Below, in pieces: positions 17,710 through 27,287 of a DNA stretch of 64,000 nt. Each line of letters opens with the position of its first letter. The first letter of the stretch is position 1. The position numbers were made by a program, and so were the translations under genes. The DNA is taken from positions 248,001 to 312,000 of the forward strand of contig NZ_JXKQ01000002.1 in assembly GCF_001885945.1 (NCBI RefSeq), read 5' to 3'. The notes under the pieces were generated by a model. The model was not told the DNA's origin and searched no databases. It was given only the letters and a program-made list of their open reading frames with translations. The DNA comes from Enterococcus hermanniensis (GTDB lineage Bacteria > Bacillota > Bacilli > Lactobacillales > Enterococcaceae).

Positions 17710-18762
17710 TTATTCTCCCCTGATCTCTGTAACGATTTTTTGATACACTTCAAATGTTTGAAGCAATTCTTTTTGAGTTGGTATTTTTTCCCTGCCGATT
17801 TCACCAATTTTTGCTAAGCCTCTCAGCGGCTTTTCTTCAGCCAAATAGATTACTTGTTGGCCGAAATCAGCTAAAGATATCTCTGGTGGTATAACGATAG
17901 GAAAACCCAATCGCACCAACCATATCATAAAATTTTTAAAATTGAAATGAAGTTCACTTGATTCGATGTTCCAGGCAAGCTCAAATAGCAAGCCAAACAT
18001 CATTTTCATACTATTTGATAATAAAGAACTATTTTCTGTTTGGAAAAACGCCTTTTCAAATGTCTTGCCAAAGTTTTGAATGGCTTGACTATCTGATTGA
18101 TAATATTGAATCAATGTATCACTATATGCAGCAAATGAATGGTGCAACAGCGCTTCTCGAGTCGGGAAATTCTGATAGAGATTTTGTAAAAAAGAGTGTT
18201 CACAGACGATACCACAACGAATCAGCGTCAAAAGATCAATCATTTTACCAGTCGTTTGTTGATTGGCTAAAGTTGGATCGAAAAGGATACTTTCTGGTGC
18301 TTCATTTACTTCCATGATACTCATCAATGTTTCTGTCGAAACGATTTGTGATGAAAATGTCAGTGTTTGGGCAAATGAACGTAAAGAAACGGGTAAAAAA
18401 TATAGTTCCGATTTAAATTCGGTGACATGTTGGACAAATCCTACAAGCTCCATGACACCTTCATTTCCAATACTAAAAATTACTAACTCTTTTTGTCGGC
18501 TAAAACGCTCAAGAAAATAAATCAATTCTTGAAAATTATCCATGGTATTGCAATAGCGGTTATTCGTTAGTATGAACCACTCATGTGTACTTGACGATGG
18601 AACAAATTGCCGTAACTTTTCAGCATATAAATCATAATAGCGCTGATTGCCGCAAAAAAGAATTTGTTTATTAGCTAAATCTTTTTTGCGTAGCATCGAT
18701 ACAATTGTTTCACCATAGGTGATGCGAGTCTCTCTTTTATTAGATTGATACGTTGCTTCCAA
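17710..18762 (-). CDS. Degenerate 3-dehydroquinate synthase-like protein (AroB fold, active site lost)
   Basis: I see remote but co-linear similarity to AroB. Residues about 90-125 (ELVIFSIGNEGVMELVGFV) sit where AroB has IALGGGVIGDLVGFA. ESILFDPTLANQQTTGKMIDLL matches the AVLIDP...ELSAGLAEVIKYG region, followed by CGIVCEHSFLQNL. The NAD-binding GGG, the SSVGGKTGIN lysine motif, AEVIKYG and the metal-binding histidines are all replaced, so catalysis is unlikely. Start TTG at 18762 follows GAGGGG; ATG at 18786 lacks a ribosome-binding site. Coupled to the TPR gene. Function unknown; the assignment is inference. Confidence 0.6.
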   Translation of the reverse strand: MEATYQSNKRETRITYGETIVSMLRKKDLANKQILFCGNQRYYDLYAEKLRQFVPSSSTHEWFILTNNRYCNTMDNFQELIYFLERFSRQKELVIFSIGNEGVMELVGFVQHVTEFKSELYFLPVSLRSFAQTLTFSSQIVSTETLMSIMEVNEAPESILFDPTLANQQTTGKMIDLLTLIRCGIVCEHSFLQNLYQNFPTREALLHHSFAAYSDTLIQYYQSDSQAIQNFGKTFEKAFFQTENSSLLSNSMKMMFGLLFELAWNIESSELHFNFKNFMIWLVRLGFPIVIPPEISLADFGQQVIYLAEEKPLRGLAKIGEIGREKIPTQKELLQTFEVYQKIVTEIRGE

Positions 18763-18862
18763 CCAATCACATCCCCTCAGCTTCATTCTATACTACTAAA
18801 AAACCTCCCGCAACCATTCAGCGAAAGGCAATCCGACATTTTGAATCTTTATCTTTAGGAGG

Positions 18863-19477
18863 TCAAGGTTGACCTTGCTGATAAATCACCTGAGTCGAAT
18901 TATTTTGTTGATTTGTTCCATCATTTACTATTTCTTGTTGCTCCTGACCAGTTGCATTATAGTCTTGCTGTGGCGACTGCTGCTGATTGGCTTCTTCTTG
19001 TACTTTAGATAACTCTTCGTAGGTCAGCAGACCATCATTGTTCAAATCTGATTGCGTAGCATTCTCATTAATGACATGTTCACCGTTAGATAAGACTCTT
19101 AACACAGTGACTTGTTCTCCCCAAGGTGTCACGAGCACTTGACCAACACTTGATGTATCAATCGTTTCTGATTTCTCAGTGGTACTTTCTGAACTTGAGA
19201 TCGCCGTATTCAATGTGACTGTTCGCTGCGGAATCACTGGCTCCCCACCAAGATCATAAAAATAAACTCCGGCCATCAATCCCAGTACTAAAACGGGAAC
19301 AGCAACGATCAACACCGTGAACTTCCGACGTTGCTTTTGACTTTCTTCTTGAGCCAACAACGCTTGCGCATCCAAAAAGGCCGCATGCCATTGGATATCA
19401 TTTTGTCTGCTTTCAAGAAACGCATATGTTTGCCATGAATCATTTTTTTCAACATAAAATAATTGCTCTTCCGACAT
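18863..19477 (-). CDS. Membrane-anchored protein with an EF-hand-like calcium loop
   Basis: Bitopic protein: about 50 cytosolic residues, one transmembrane segment (about 53-74), then a serine/threonine-rich stretch and an extracellular domain. DLNNDGLLTYEE (about residues 142-153) fits the 12-residue EF-hand loop, with acidic or Asn ligands at positions 1, 3 and 5, Gly at 6 and Glu at 12. The tail is low-complexity and rich in Gln and Asn. No enzymatic motif. Lies between the AroB-like gene and hup. Calcium binding is inferred from the loop only. Confidence 0.7.
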   Translation of the reverse strand: MSEEQLFYVEKNDSWQTYAFLESRQNDIQWHAAFLDAQALLAQEESQKQRRKFTVLIVAVPVLVLGLMAGVYFYDLGGEPVIPQRTVTLNTAISSSESTTEKSETIDTSSVGQVLVTPWGEQVTVLRVLSNGEHVINENATQSDLNNDGLLTYEELSKVQEEANQQQSPQQDYNATGQEQQEIVNDGTNQQNNSTQVIYQQGQP

Positions 19478-19604
19478 CGCATCCCACTCATTTCCATTTT
19501 TTGTTATTATCTAATTTTATCTTATGTAAGGCTTTTCGTAAAATAAAAGAATACAAATTAATAATAGAACGAACGTTATGGTTTTCACGACTTGAAGAAG
19601 CACA

Positions 19605-19637
19605 AAAAACCACTGTGTCCAAGGACACAGTGGTTTT
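19605..19637 (-). terminator. Terminator after hup
   Basis: Stem AAAACCACTGTGTCC/GGACACAGTGGTTTT with a two-base loop and T-run, just downstream of the hup stop. Confidence 0.85.
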
Positions 19638-19647
19638 AGCAACCAAA

Positions 19648-19923
19648 TTATTTAACAGCATCTTTTAATGCTTTACCTGGTTTGAATGCAGGTACTTTGC
19701 TTGCTGGAATTTCGATTTCTTCACCAGTTTGTGGGTTACGTCCTTTACGGGCCGCACGTTCACGTACTTCAAAGTTACCAAAGCCGATCAATTGTACTTT
19801 TTCTCCGTCAGCTAATGCTTCTTGGATTGTTGAAAATACAGCGTCAACTGCAGCAGTAGCATCTTTCTTAGTTAAGTCAGTAGCTGATGCAACTTTTTCG
19901 ATCAATTCTGCTTTATTTGCCAT
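19648..19923 (-). CDS. hup: DNA-binding protein HU
   Basis: Histone-like nucleoid protein of 91 residues. [11 protein letters not shown] at the start, the [21 protein letters not shown] beta-arm with its conserved Arg/Pro, and the end [14 protein letters not shown] are diagnostic. A longer reading frame begins at 19947, but ATG at 19923 matches family N-termini and is preceded by AGGAGG. Own promoter and strong terminator, as expected for an abundant protein. Confidence 0.95.
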   Translation of the reverse strand: MANKAELIEKVASATDLTKKDATAAVDAVFSTIQEALADGEKVQLIGFGNFEVRERAARKGRNPQTGEEIEIPASKVPAFKPGKALKDAVK

Positions 19924-19982
19924 GAATGAATTCACCTCCTGAGACATGATGTATAAACATCGACTAATTACTGAGTGGTCCA

Positions 19983-20011
19983 GTATTAGTGAGAAATATT
20001 GATTTGGTCAA
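19983..20011 (-). promoter_or_regulatory. Promoter of hup
   Basis: Minus-strand -35 TTGACC (20006-20011), a 17-base spacer and -10 TAATAC (19983-19988), about 60 bases before the start codon. Confidence 0.6.
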
Positions 20012-20142
20012 TATTCTTTTATAACGATAGCATATGAACCTAGTGATAGCAAGGTTTTTGGCGATTAATCAACTAAAATTCATGCTGGTTTTAGGTTTCA
20101 GCGAAATCTATTGTCACCAAAATAAAAGTATGATAAAATACT

Positions 20143-21453
20143 TTATTTTCGGCGACGCGGGATAATCTTGATTGGTGTTCCTTCAAATTCAAATGCTTTA
20201 CGAATTTGGTTTTCCAAGAAACGAGCATATGAGAAATGCATCAATTCTTCTTCATTCACAAAAACAACAAAGGTCGGCGGTTTTACAGCTACTTGAGTCG
20301 CATAAAAAATCTTCAAACGTTTACCCTTATCTGTTGGTGTTGGATTAATGGCTACAGCATCCATAATAATATCATTCAATACAGATGACGGAATCCGCAG
20401 ATTTTGATTCATACTAACTTCTTCGATAATTGCTGGAATCTTATTCAACCGTTGTTTTGTCATTGCTGATACAAAAATAATTGGTGCGTAATCCAAATAA
20501 GCAAATTCATCACGAATCTCTTCTTCAAATTTTTTCATGGTATTTGTATCTTTTTTGACTAAATCCCATTTATTTACGACAATGATGACGCCTCGTCCCG
20601 CTTCATGCGCATAGCCAGCAATTCGTTTATCTTGCTCACGAATCCCTTCTTCACCATTCAATACGACAAGCACGACATCTGAACGATCAATCGCACGCAT
20701 AGCACGCATTACTGAATACTTTTCAGTATTTTCATATACTTTCCCGCGTTTACGCATTCCAGCGGTATCGATCATCGTAAACTCTTGTCCACTTTCGCCA
20801 ACAAACTTCGTATCGATCGCATCACGAGTTGTTCCTTCAATATCAGAAACGATTACACGATCTTCGCCTAAGATAGCATTGATCAATGATGACTTACCAA
20901 CATTTGGACGGCCAATCAAACTAAATTTGATCGTTTCATCTTCTTCTTCTTCATTATCCGTCGGGAAATGTTTGACTGCTTCGTCTAATACATCTCCTAA
21001 ACCTAATCCATGACTACCAGAAACTGGATATGGTTCTCCTAATCCTAAAGCATAAAATTCATAAATATCATTACGCATTTCAGGATTGTCAACTTTATTG
21101 ACCATTAAAATAACAGGTTTATTGCTTCGATACAAAATTTTAGCAACCGCTTCATCAGCATCAGTGACACCTTCTTTACCACTAGCTGCTAGTAAAATAA
21201 CATCTGCTTCATCAATAGCGATTTGTGCTTGTTGTTTGATTTGTTCCATAAATGGTTCATCAACGATATCGATACCACCAGTATCAATGATTGAAAATTC
21301 ATGGCCTAACCATTCACCTTTCGCATAGATACGGTCGCGAGTTACACCCGGTGTATCTTCGACGATTGAGATTCGCTCTCCGGCGATTCGATTAAACAAT
21401 GTTGATTTACCAACGTTTGGACGACCAACAATTGCAATTGTAGGATTTGACAT
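20143..21453 (-). CDS. der: Ribosome-associated GTPase Der (EngA)
   Basis: Essential GTPase for 50S assembly, with two tandem G domains and a KH-like C-terminus. First domain: [19 protein letters not shown] and NKVD. Second: [23 protein letters not shown] and NKWD. The C-terminal part (about 355-436) contains the KH-like fold and ends in a basic RRRK. 436 residues is typical. Confidence 0.96.
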   Translation of the reverse strand: MSNPTIAIVGRPNVGKSTLFNRIAGERISIVEDTPGVTRDRIYAKGEWLGHEFSIIDTGGIDIVDEPFMEQIKQQAQIAIDEADVILLAASGKEGVTDADEAVAKILYRSNKPVILMVNKVDNPEMRNDIYEFYALGLGEPYPVSGSHGLGLGDVLDEAVKHFPTDNEEEEDETIKFSLIGRPNVGKSSLINAILGEDRVIVSDIEGTTRDAIDTKFVGESGQEFTMIDTAGMRKRGKVYENTEKYSVMRAMRAIDRSDVVLVVLNGEEGIREQDKRIAGYAHEAGRGVIIVVNKWDLVKKDTNTMKKFEEEIRDEFAYLDYAPIIFVSAMTKQRLNKIPAIIEEVSMNQNLRIPSSVLNDIIMDAVAINPTPTDKGKRLKIFYATQVAVKPPTFVVFVNEEELMHFSYARFLENQIRKAFEFEGTPIKIIPRRRK

Positions 21454-21774
21454 AATTTGATTCCTCGTTCCTCTTAATGTATTTATTTTTCCTTATGAAA
21501 AATAAATCTGATGCCCTTCAGCTTATAACATCCAACTATCCGTATTAGATTATAGCTATAGACCTACTATTTGACTCATACTTATAGCACATAAATACAT
21601 CGCAAACAGTTGGACTAGCATCGTTTTTCAAATTCTCCTTAGTTTAACTAAGAAAACTCCTTCTGGCAAGAGAAGGAGCCATTTTCATAAGAAGGTTTTA
21701 GATACTCTTTGCTATTTTAGTAAAATAGCAAAGAAAGAGAGCATTCCAGTAAACTGGCCTGCTCTCGATTATGA
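21454..21774 (-). other. 321-base der-rpsA intergenic region with hairpins
   Basis: No coding frame with a ribosome-binding site is seen. It contains the rpsA terminator (21733-21766) and two more inverted repeats on the way to der: TTTGCTATTTTA/TAAAATAGCAAA (21708-21732) and CTCCTTCT/AGAAGGAG (21657-21678). The remainder is AT-rich and probably carries the der promoter, which I cannot place. Confidence 0.55.
21733..21766 (-). terminator. Terminator after rpsA
   Basis: GAGAGC/GCTCTC outer stem with an inner CCAGT/ACTGG stem; on the minus strand it is followed by TTTCTTT. Confidence 0.7.
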
Positions 21775-22995
21775 TTATTCGTTAGCGTCTGAATCGTCTT
21801 TCAATACATCACCAAGGATATCACCCATTGTAAAGCCAGTATTTTCTTCTGGCAATTCATAAGCTTCTTCTTCAGCGGGCTCTTCTTTTGCTTCTTCAGG
21901 TTTTTCTTCTAAAGCTTTGATTGAAAGAGCAACACGATGATCTTCAGGATGTACTTCTAATACTTTGACTTGGACTTGGTCACCTTCGTGTAAAACTTCA
22001 TGTGGTGTCGCAATGTGTTTGTGAGAGATTTGTGAGATATGCACCAAACCTTCTACTCCTGGGAAGATTTCAACAAACGCCCCAAAGCTTGTTAACCGTT
22101 TAACGGTTCCTTCGAGAACTGTTCCTGGAGCAGCTTTTTCCTCGATATCTGTCCATGGCCCAGGTAAGTTTGCTTTGATCGATAATGAAATACGTTCTTT
22201 ATCAGGATCCACAGAAAGGACTTGAACTTCTACTTCGTCACCAACAGTCAATACATCAGAAGGTTTTGCCACATGACTATGTGAAATTTCTGAAACATGT
22301 ACTAAACCATCGATACCGCCTAAATCTACGAAAGCACCAAAGTCTGTTAAACGTGCTACTTGACCTTTGATTACTTGACCTTCATATAAATCAGCCAAAA
22401 GGTCTTTTTTCTTCTCAGCTTTTTCAGCAGAAACAACTGCTTTATGAGAAAGAATCAAACGATTTTCAGAAGGTTCGATTTCAATAATTTTAAATTTCAA
22501 TGTTTTTCCAGTATACACTGAGAAATCATCGACAAAGTGATCATCAATCATTGAAGCTGGTACAAAACCACGAACACCAACGTCAACAACTAATCCACCT
22601 TTAACAGTACTAGTTACAGGTGCTTCGATGATATTGCCATCTTGGTATTCTTTTTCAATGTCTTCCCAAACTTTTTTCGCATCTAAGCGACGTTTAGAAA
22701 GAAGATAGCTACCATTTTCTTTGTCTTTTCCGATAGAAGAGATAACGACTAAATCAAGAATCTCGCCCACCTTGACTTCATCATTGATATCTTCAACAGG
22801 TAATGTAGATAGTTCTTTTGCAGGAACAACACCTTCCACTCCCGCACCTTCAATACCAACGATCACTTGTTTGTCTTCTAAGGCAAGCACCTCACCTTTA
22901 ACAATATCGCCAACTTGAACTTCATGCACACTTTCCATTGCTGCTTCCATGGAAACACTTTCGTTCTCCACCGAATTTCGTTCTAATTCTGTCAT
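21775..22995 (-). CDS. rpsA: 30S ribosomal protein S1 homologue
   Basis: 406 residues with four S1 RNA-binding repeats (about 20-90, 105-170, 190-260 and 275-345). The last two show the FGAFVDLGGIDGLVHVSE and FGAFVEIFPGVEGLVHISQ hallmarks. The tail is acidic (EEKPEEAKEEPAEEEAYE). This four-domain form is typical of Firmicutes. Start ATG at 22995 follows AGGAGG at 9 bases; an upstream in-frame start at 23019 precedes that site and is rejected. Lies downstream of cmk, the conserved cmk-rpsA order. Confidence 0.93.
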   Translation of the reverse strand: MTELERNSVENESVSMEAAMESVHEVQVGDIVKGEVLALEDKQVIVGIEGAGVEGVVPAKELSTLPVEDINDEVKVGEILDLVVISSIGKDKENGSYLLSKRRLDAKKVWEDIEKEYQDGNIIEAPVTSTVKGGLVVDVGVRGFVPASMIDDHFVDDFSVYTGKTLKFKIIEIEPSENRLILSHKAVVSAEKAEKKKDLLADLYEGQVIKGQVARLTDFGAFVDLGGIDGLVHVSEISHSHVAKPSDVLTVGDEVEVQVLSVDPDKERISLSIKANLPGPWTDIEEKAAPGTVLEGTVKRLTSFGAFVEIFPGVEGLVHISQISHKHIATPHEVLHEGDQVQVKVLEVHPEDHRVALSIKALEEKPEEAKEEPAEEEAYELPEENTGFTMGDILGDVLKDDSDANE

Positions 22996-23066
22996 GTCGT
23001 TTGTCCTCCTAACCAACAATTCTTCGTAAAATACACTACATGCTCTATTCTAAAATAATACACACG

Positions 23067-23122
23067 AAAAATAAAGCGATTTCTTCTTTTTTTCTAAAAA
23101 TTAGTAGAATTTCGCTTTATTT
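23067..23122 (-). terminator. Terminator after cmk
   Basis: Long inverted repeat AAATAAAGCGA/TCGCTTTATTT followed on the minus strand by T residues, between cmk and rpsA. Confidence 0.65.
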
Positions 23123-23140
23123 GTCTAAAATATCAATAAT

Positions 23141-23812
23141 TTAAAAACCTTTTGAGGTTACGATCGCTTTAATTTTTCCCACTACTTGGACGATCGACAT
23201 ACCCGTTGTATCTACTAATAAAGCATCCTCTGCTTGGATAAGCGGAGATACTTCACGATGAGAGTCTAAATAATCACGTTTCGCAATCGCCTCTTTAATC
23301 ATTTCAAAATCCATTTCGATCCCTTTTGCTTGGTTTTCTTTGTAACGACGTTGCGCGCGTTCTTCGACGCTGGCAATCAGAAAGATCTTGACTTCTGCTT
23401 GTGGTAAGACGGTTGTTCCAATATCACGTCCGTCCATTACGATCCCACCAGCTGTTGCTAATTTCCGTTGTGCTTCAACCAATTTTTCACGAACTTTTCC
23501 ATGGGCAGAAACTTCAGAAACAGCTGCAGTCACATCAGGTTGACGAATCGCCATGGTAATATCTTCATCATCGACAAAGACCAACTGGCCATGAGCTGAT
23601 TGTTTAAAAGTGATTGGATAATCAATTGCTAACTCCGCTAATTTTTCTTCATTTGAAAATGCGACTTGATGTTTGATTGCTAGATAAGTGATGGTGCGAT
23701 ACATCGCTCCAGTATCAACATAAATAAATCCATAATCACTAGCTAGTATTTTAGCCACAGTACTTTTGCCAGATGATGCTGGTCCATCGATGGCAATTGA
23801 AATTTTCTCCAT
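23141..23812 (-). CDS. cmk: Cytidylate kinase
   Basis: Phosphorylates CMP and dCMP with ATP. The P-loop is [14 protein letters not shown] at the N-terminus; the DTGAMYRT motif and [12 protein letters not shown] substrate-binding segment are intact, as is the RAQRRYKE lid. 223 residues is standard. Start ATG follows AGAGGT. Upstream of rpsA with an intervening terminator-like hairpin. Confidence 0.95.
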   Translation of the reverse strand: MEKISIAIDGPASSGKSTVAKILASDYGFIYVDTGAMYRTITYLAIKHQVAFSNEEKLAELAIDYPITFKQSAHGQLVFVDDEDITMAIRQPDVTAAVSEVSAHGKVREKLVEAQRKLATAGGIVMDGRDIGTTVLPQAEVKIFLIASVEERAQRRYKENQAKGIEMDFEMIKEAIAKRDYLDSHREVSPLIQAEDALLVDTTGMSIVQVVGKIKAIVTSKGF

Positions 23813-23835
23813 ATGCTACCTCTTTTCAATAAATA

Positions 23836-23861
23836 AGCCGTAATCGCAATTGATTACGGCA
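23836..23861 (-). terminator. Terminator after the LysM gene
   Basis: Perfect stem GCCGTAATC/GATTACGGC with a six-base loop, followed on the minus strand by TTATTTAT. Confidence 0.7.
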
Positions 23862-23872
23862 AAATATTTAAC

Positions 23873-24550
23873 TTATTTGATACGCACTTGTTGTCCCGGA
23901 CTGAAATAGAAATTATCTAGTGTCATTCCGTTTAATTGTAAAACTTCGTCCACACTTATACCATATCGTGCTGCTATTTGACGAGGTCCTTCACCTGATT
24001 GTACCGTGCCGTATTGCGCATTTTCATCATTTTGTTGAGTACTTGATGATGAAGGTGTCGTTTCTGCTGCTGCTTGTGTTTGCGAAGCTGCTGCCGCTTG
24101 TTCAGCCGCTGCTTGTGATTGTGAAGCTGCTGCCGCTTGTTCAGCCGCTGCTTGTGATTGTGAAGCTGCTGCTTCTTGTTCAGCCGCTGCTTGTGATTGT
24201 GAAGCTGCAATTGCTGCAGAATCTTCCGTACTTTCTTCTGTGGTACTTTCTTCACTACTTGAAGTAGCTGTTGAAGAGACTTTTGAAACTTCTGTTGTAC
24301 TTTCTGATGAGGCTGCTGGTTTACTGTCTCCTTTAGTAATCCAGAAAAATGCGCCAGCTGGAATCAAAATTAGGGCTAACAATAACGCGACAAGAATCGT
24401 TAAGAATTTTGTATTTCCGCCACCTTTATTCCCACCGTTACTACGACGAGATTGGCTACGTGAACTTGCTGATTCTTCACCATCAGATTCATAAATATTT
24501 TGTTCCCATGGTTCATTTTTCGTATCATTATAGCGATCTTTTCTACTCAA
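23873..24550 (-). CDS. LysM-domain membrane protein with Ala/Gln/Ser repeats
   Basis: Bitopic envelope protein: basic cytosolic N-terminus (about 1-50), transmembrane segment (about 52-72), a serine/threonine-rich linker, then about 3.7 copies of a 13-residue unit ASQSQAAAEQAAA, and a C-terminal LysM (about 180-224, YGTVQSGEGPRQIAARYGIS). LysM binds N-acetylglucosamine in peptidoglycan, so the protein likely tethers to the wall. Start TTG (24550) lies 9 bases after AGGAGG; the ATG at 24580 lies upstream of that site, next to the -10, and is not used. Confidence 0.88.
   Translation of the reverse strand: MSRKDRYNDTKNEPWEQNIYESDGEESASSRSQSRRSNGGNKGGGNTKFLTILVALLLALILIPAGAFFWITKGDSKPAASSESTTEVSKVSSTATSSSEESTTEESTEDSAAIAASQSQAAAEQEAAASQSQAAAEQAAAASQSQAAAEQAAAASQTQAAAETTPSSSSTQQNDENAQYGTVQSGEGPRQIAARYGISVDEVLQLNGMTLDNFYFSPGQQVRIK
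24063..24209 (-). repeat. 39-base tandem repeats inside the LysM gene
   Basis: Nearly identical 39-base units encoding ASQSQAAAEQAAA, about 3.7 copies. Such arrays can change copy number by slippage or recombination, altering linker length. Confidence 0.75.
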
Positions 24551-24582
24551 TTTCTCTAACCTCCTAAGTGCTATCGCCATGT

Positions 24583-24588
24583 ATTATA
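24583..24588 (-). promoter_or_regulatory. Extended -10 promoter of the LysM gene
   Basis: Minus-strand TATAAT preceded by TGG (extended -10 form). No good -35 is visible. It sits about 33 bases upstream of the TTG start. Confidence 0.55.
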
Positions 24589-24618
24589 CCATAGCTCTAA
24601 AATTATTTGCGCCATATT

Positions 24619-26013
24619 TCAATCTTTCAATGGATTTTTATAAATTTTTTGAACAATTTTTTTCCAAGGGATTGTTTCTTCAATCACAGCTTGCTCAAAT
24701 TGATGTAGTTGTAACTTAGCACCATCATTGTCACAACAACAATCGTTTTCACTAGTTAATCGTTCATCAAAATAACTAACCAAAAAATCCCGCCTACAGT
24801 GATTCGTAGTAACATAATCCAACATTTTTTGCAGCTGAATTTTCTTAGTCATTCCTCGCTGTTCCAATAAATCTAACAATTCTTCGCCCGCGTTAGGAAA
24901 AAAACGCTCCCACTTATCAATCAATGGATCATCAAAAATGATGTCTGTCATTTTTTGTTTGATCTCATACATTTTTTTTGATTGGACTGTTTGATCTTGC
25001 AGAAAATGATGAATATGTTCATCGCCTTCTTCATATAAAAGGATTGCTTGGCTTAATCGACCATCACGCCCGGCTCGTCCCACTTCCTGCAAATAATTTT
25101 CCGGTGAATCTGGTAAATCATAATGAATGACGAAGCGAATGCCCTCTTTATTTATTCCCATACCAAAAGCGTTCGTTGCAATTAAGATCCTCAAATCTCC
25201 GGCTAGAAATTGCTGCTGCAACATTCGACGCTCTTGTCCGCTTAGTCCACCATGATAATAAGCAATGGCTTGTTGGCCCTTGAAAGTTTCATAGAGTTCT
25301 TCAACTTTTTTTCTTGTTGCACAATAAATAATCCCTGATCCATCCAGTGAATTGATCAAAGTTTGGAGTTCATTTAATTTCTCTTCTCGTTTAACAAAGA
25401 AGCTGATATTCGGCCGGTCAACGGAATAAACAAATTCTTTGGCCGGCTGTTCAATAAATAATAAGCGTTGAATGTCTCTACGAACAGCGGGGGTTGCCGT
25501 GGCAGTCAAAGCAAGTACGAAAGGCGTTCCAATAAAACTAGTCCCTTCAGAAAGTTTTAAATACTCGGGGCGAAAATCAATCCCCCATTGCGAAATACAA
25601 TGTGCTTCATCGACCACCACGAAGGCTACCTTAATTGACTTTAACGTTTGCTGGACTGCCGGACTCAAAAACATCTCCGGACTCATAAAAATAAATTTGT
25701 ACGTGTGCGCTTGATTTAAGATCCATTGTTTTTCCCACGAGGTTAATAAACTGTTCAGTGCAACCACCCGTTTTTCTCCTAAACGCTGTAGTTGTGTGAC
25801 TTGATCTTCCATTAAAGAAATCAATGGCGATATCACTATCACGGTACCATCTAATAAGTAACCAGGTAATTGATAGCACAAGGATTTTCCCGTTCCAGTC
25901 GGCAGCATTCCTAATACTGACTCCCCCGCTAAGAGGGTCTCGATGATTTCTTGCTGTCCCGGCCGAAACGTATCAAAACCGAATTTTGTTTTTATTATTT
26001 GCTTTAGTTCCAT
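24619..26013 (-). CDS. recQ: RecQ family ATP-dependent DNA helicase
   Basis: 3'-5' superfamily 2 helicase used in recombination and repair. Walker A is LPTGTGKSLCYQLPG, Walker B VVDEAHCISQWG with the RecQ aromatic-rich loop, and motif VI QEVGRAGRDGR. A zinc-binding cysteine cluster follows (CRRDFLVSYF ... CCCDND). At 464 residues it lacks the RQC winged helix and HRDC domains of long RecQ, as in the shorter Firmicute paralogue next to ypbB. Start ATG lies two bases after the upstream stop. Confidence 0.92.
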   Translation of the reverse strand: MELKQIIKTKFGFDTFRPGQQEIIETLLAGESVLGMLPTGTGKSLCYQLPGYLLDGTVIVISPLISLMEDQVTQLQRLGEKRVVALNSLLTSWEKQWILNQAHTYKFIFMSPEMFLSPAVQQTLKSIKVAFVVVDEAHCISQWGIDFRPEYLKLSEGTSFIGTPFVLALTATATPAVRRDIQRLLFIEQPAKEFVYSVDRPNISFFVKREEKLNELQTLINSLDGSGIIYCATRKKVEELYETFKGQQAIAYYHGGLSGQERRMLQQQFLAGDLRILIATNAFGMGINKEGIRFVIHYDLPDSPENYLQEVGRAGRDGRLSQAILLYEEGDEHIHHFLQDQTVQSKKMYEIKQKMTDIIFDDPLIDKWERFFPNAGEELLDLLEQRGMTKKIQLQKMLDYVTTNHCRRDFLVSYFDERLTSENDCCCDNDGAKLQLHQFEQAVIEETIPWKKIVQKIYKNPLKD

Positions 26014-26015
26014 AG

Positions 26016-26990
26016 TTATTTCCTCAAAAAATAAATTTGTGATAAACGAAAATTTAAATACGACAAATTATACGCCTGGTAACGAGCATTGATGACTTCA
26101 TCCGTATTCATTCCAGTAAAATGTAATAATTCAAAACGCTCGAATGGAAATGTTTCATCCAACAATGCCCATTCAATAAAATGATCATTGATCGTTCCTT
26201 GTTTTAATTGGCGTAACATTAATAGTTCATCCACTGTTTTACCAGCTAAAAATAATTCTTTCGTTTTGATCATACTGCGATTAATGTTTTGCTGATCTAA
26301 GAAATCAATCAATCGTTTAAATTCGCCATCTGGTAGAGCTTGTAAAAGACTGTCGATTGCTTGTTGGCGGTACAATTCAGCCCAAGGTTCCTTTTTCCAA
26401 GATTCTGGCAAAAGTTGAAAAACGGTTTTCCCTTGAAAATCATGCCCCGAGAATTGGTTGGCTAAAAAATCAGCTGCATCATTCGGTAAAGTTTCTAACG
26501 TAGTCAATAGTTCCTGCTGAATTTTGTCTACTAGCTGTTGATCTGATTGTACCAACCATTTTTTTATTTGATGCAAATAGTACGGACGATGTTCGATCGG
26601 CAGATAATTTTTTTCATTAAATGATAGATGACTAGTCACTTGAATACTGAACAAAATCAATTGCCAACTTTCTTCGCGCATTCGGCCAAAACGTAAATTA
26701 TCAATCCCAGTTAGATCTATTTTTTTTTCTACTAATAATTGCTTTCCTGAAGTCGTCAACTGGCCGTATCCGTCTTCAAAATCAATCAGCTGGTGTTCAA
26801 CTAATTGCTGAATAGCTTGTTGAAACTTTGCTTCTTTTAGTTGGGGCAGTGCACCTAAATAAGCTAAATTTTGGTAAAAAAAACCATGTAGCAAGACAGA
26901 ACTAGTTCTTTTCCCCACTAACAAATGATATAAAGTAGAGGTTCTTAACTTGTAGCCTGTTCGGAATAACGTTAAAATAAAAATTGTCAT
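26016..26990 (-). CDS. YpbB-like helix-turn-helix protein
   Basis: 324-residue cytosolic protein whose position (directly upstream of recQ, divergent from ferredoxin) and C-terminal helix-turn-helix segment (GKTVDELLMLRQLKQGTINDHFIEWAL) match Bacillus YpbB. The C-terminal motif resembles the helicase-associated HTH_40 domain, suggesting a RecQ accessory factor. Start ATG at 26990 follows AGGAG at 8 bases; the frame extends to 27035 but no site supports that. Confidence 0.8.
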   Translation of the reverse strand: MTIFILTLFRTGYKLRTSTLYHLLVGKRTSSVLLHGFFYQNLAYLGALPQLKEAKFQQAIQQLVEHQLIDFEDGYGQLTTSGKQLLVEKKIDLTGIDNLRFGRMREESWQLILFSIQVTSHLSFNEKNYLPIEHRPYYLHQIKKWLVQSDQQLVDKIQQELLTTLETLPNDAADFLANQFSGHDFQGKTVFQLLPESWKKEPWAELYRQQAIDSLLQALPDGEFKRLIDFLDQQNINRSMIKTKELFLAGKTVDELLMLRQLKQGTINDHFIEWALLDETFPFERFELLHFTGMNTDEVINARYQAYNLSYLNFRLSQIYFLRK

Positions 26991-27018
26991 AGTAAAATCT
27001 CCTGTGGAAGGTGAAAAA

Positions 27019-27234
27019 ATGAAATGCGAAATCATCCCTGAACGTTGTATCGCTTGTGGTTTATGTCAAACGATCGCGCCAGAAATTTTTGATTATACAG
27101 ATGAAGGACTCGTCCTATTCGTAGGAGAACCTGGGGCGACTCATGAATTTGTTCCTGAAGCTCAGCAAGCTGTGGTCATTGAATCAGCTAAACGTTGTCC
27201 TTCACATGCAATCTTATATCAAGATTCACTATAA
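27019..27234 (+). CDS. fer: Ferredoxin
   Basis: Small single-cluster [4Fe-4S] ferredoxin of 71 residues. The ligand pattern is CIACGLC (Cys-x2-Cys-x2-Cys) near the N-terminus plus CPSHAI near the C-terminus. Start ATG at 27019 follows AAGGTG. Divergent from ypbB-recQ, as in Bacillus. Its redox partner is not apparent here. Confidence 0.92.
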   Translation: MKCEIIPERCIACGLCQTIAPEIFDYTDEGLVLFVGEPGATHEFVPEAQQAVVIESAKRCPSHAILYQDSL

Positions 27235-27287
27235 CATATTTTAAAATCATGCTCCTGTAAAACAACAGCTGTATGTAAAAAAATAAA

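Noticed and set aside
23920-24267. Long open frames on both strands across the LysM gene
   Set aside because: They are side effects of the 39-base repeats and biased Ala/Gln/Ser codons; no ribosome-binding sites and no recognisable products.
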